A stretch of DNA of 31,116 bases from an uncultured Prevotella sp. (lineage in GTDB: Bacteria; Bacteroidota; Bacteroidia; Bacteroidales; Bacteroidaceae): NCBI GenBank assembly GCA_900550365.1, contig URRR01000030.1:1-31116 (forward strand). Reading direction: 5' to 3'. Both the position numbers and the translations under genes were made by a program. Positions within the stretch are counted from its first letter, which is position 1. Each line of letters begins with the position of its first letter. Below, piece by piece: positions 30,963-31,116 of this stretch. A model generated the notes under the pieces. It ran no database searches and was not told where the DNA came from. It saw nothing but the letters and a program-made list of their open reading frames with translations.

Positions 30963-31116
30963 TGAGAAGTACATTCAAGACAGTCTTCTATGTAAATGGA
31001 AGCAAGGAGAGAAACGGAGTTGTCCCTATCATGGGACGAGTGACAATCAACGGAACTATCGCACAGTTCAGTTGCAAGCTGAGCGTGACCAAGGCGATAT
31101 GGGATGCCAAGGGCAA
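30963..31116 (+). CDS. Tyrosine recombinase (integrase), N-terminal part, runs off the window
   Basis: 51 codons are visible, starting MRSTFKTVFYVNGSKERNG. This is the arm DNA-binding domain found at the N-terminus of many Bacteroidetes integrases of conjugative and mobilisable elements: a beta-strand FKTVFYVNG, then GVVPIMGRVTINGTIAQFS and KAIWDAKG. The SAM-like core-binding and catalytic domains would follow outside the window, so catalytic Arg/His/Tyr residues cannot be checked. Identification rests on this N-terminal signature and on the interrupted gene next door. Confidence 0.85.

Larger units (their letters stand above)
30690..31116 (+). mobile_element. Left end of an integrative element (partial)
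   Basis: The coding frame of the propeller regulator loses homology at about 30690-30705 and a tyrosine recombinase gene reading inward starts at 30963, the layout of an integrated conjugative or mobilisable element with its integrase next to the attachment site. A 15-bp direct repeat AAAATAGCAGATTTG occurs at 30709-30723 and 30793-30807. The exact junction cannot be fixed without an uninterrupted relative or the other end, which is outside the window. Confidence 0.7.

Overview
The window looks like a chromosomal segment of a gut or oral Bacteroidales bacterium, most likely Prevotella-like. The grounds are lineage-typical genes (a DUF4492 small protein ahead of cydAB, a NigD-like lipoprotein, a DUF4831 protein, GH97 and GH53 enzymes, a propeller/Y_Y_Y one-component regulator) and Bacteroidetes promoters of the form TTTG-N19/20-TAnnTTTG. 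No rRNA, tRNA or CRISPR array was seen. The organism call comes from recognised protein families, not from a database search.

Layout. 1-471: repeat-rich intergenic DNA. 472-6530 (minus): an efflux operon reading coiled-coil membrane protein, TolC, HlyD-type adaptor, two ABC-2 permeases, with a consensus promoter at 6581-6612 and no ATPase gene. 6531-7148: intergenic block with two tandem 81-nt promoter-like repeats and a hairpin array. 7149-10315 (plus): DUF4492 protein, cydA, cydB (bd-type quinol oxidase). 10532-11635 (minus): Mrp-type P-loop ATPase, convergent with cydB; two more 81-nt repeats sit just upstream of it. 12002-13948 (minus): secreted GH53 galactanase and PgeF-like protein. 14073-16479 (minus): hpt-adk-obg housekeeping operon. 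16568-19200 (plus): nnr and a DUF4831 protein. 19349-23225 (plus): NigD-like lipoprotein, ECF sigma factor, inner-membrane anchored beta-barrel protein (probable anti-sigma), and a lysine exporter LysO encoded as two genes. 23450-27741 (plus): a heparinase II/III-fold polysaccharide lyase overlapping a GH97 glycosidase, both visibly richer in G+C. 28179-30737 (plus): a sensor/regulator that loses its DNA-binding domain where a mobile element begins; the element's tyrosine recombinase starts at 30963 and runs off the window.

The intergenic DNA is unusual. It carries at least four families of dispersed hairpin repeats, plus short-period arrays (7, 8 and 9 bp) that differ from gap to gap and often begin right after a stop codon. 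The 81-nt family has a complete Bacteroidetes promoter signature at one end in two copies (one mismatch in the other two), occurs only as pairs with an exact 88-nt period, and points at cydAB in one place and at mrp in the other. With the interrupted regulator next to a lyase/GH97 locus and the possible trans-envelope sigma regulator, these are the most interesting observations here.
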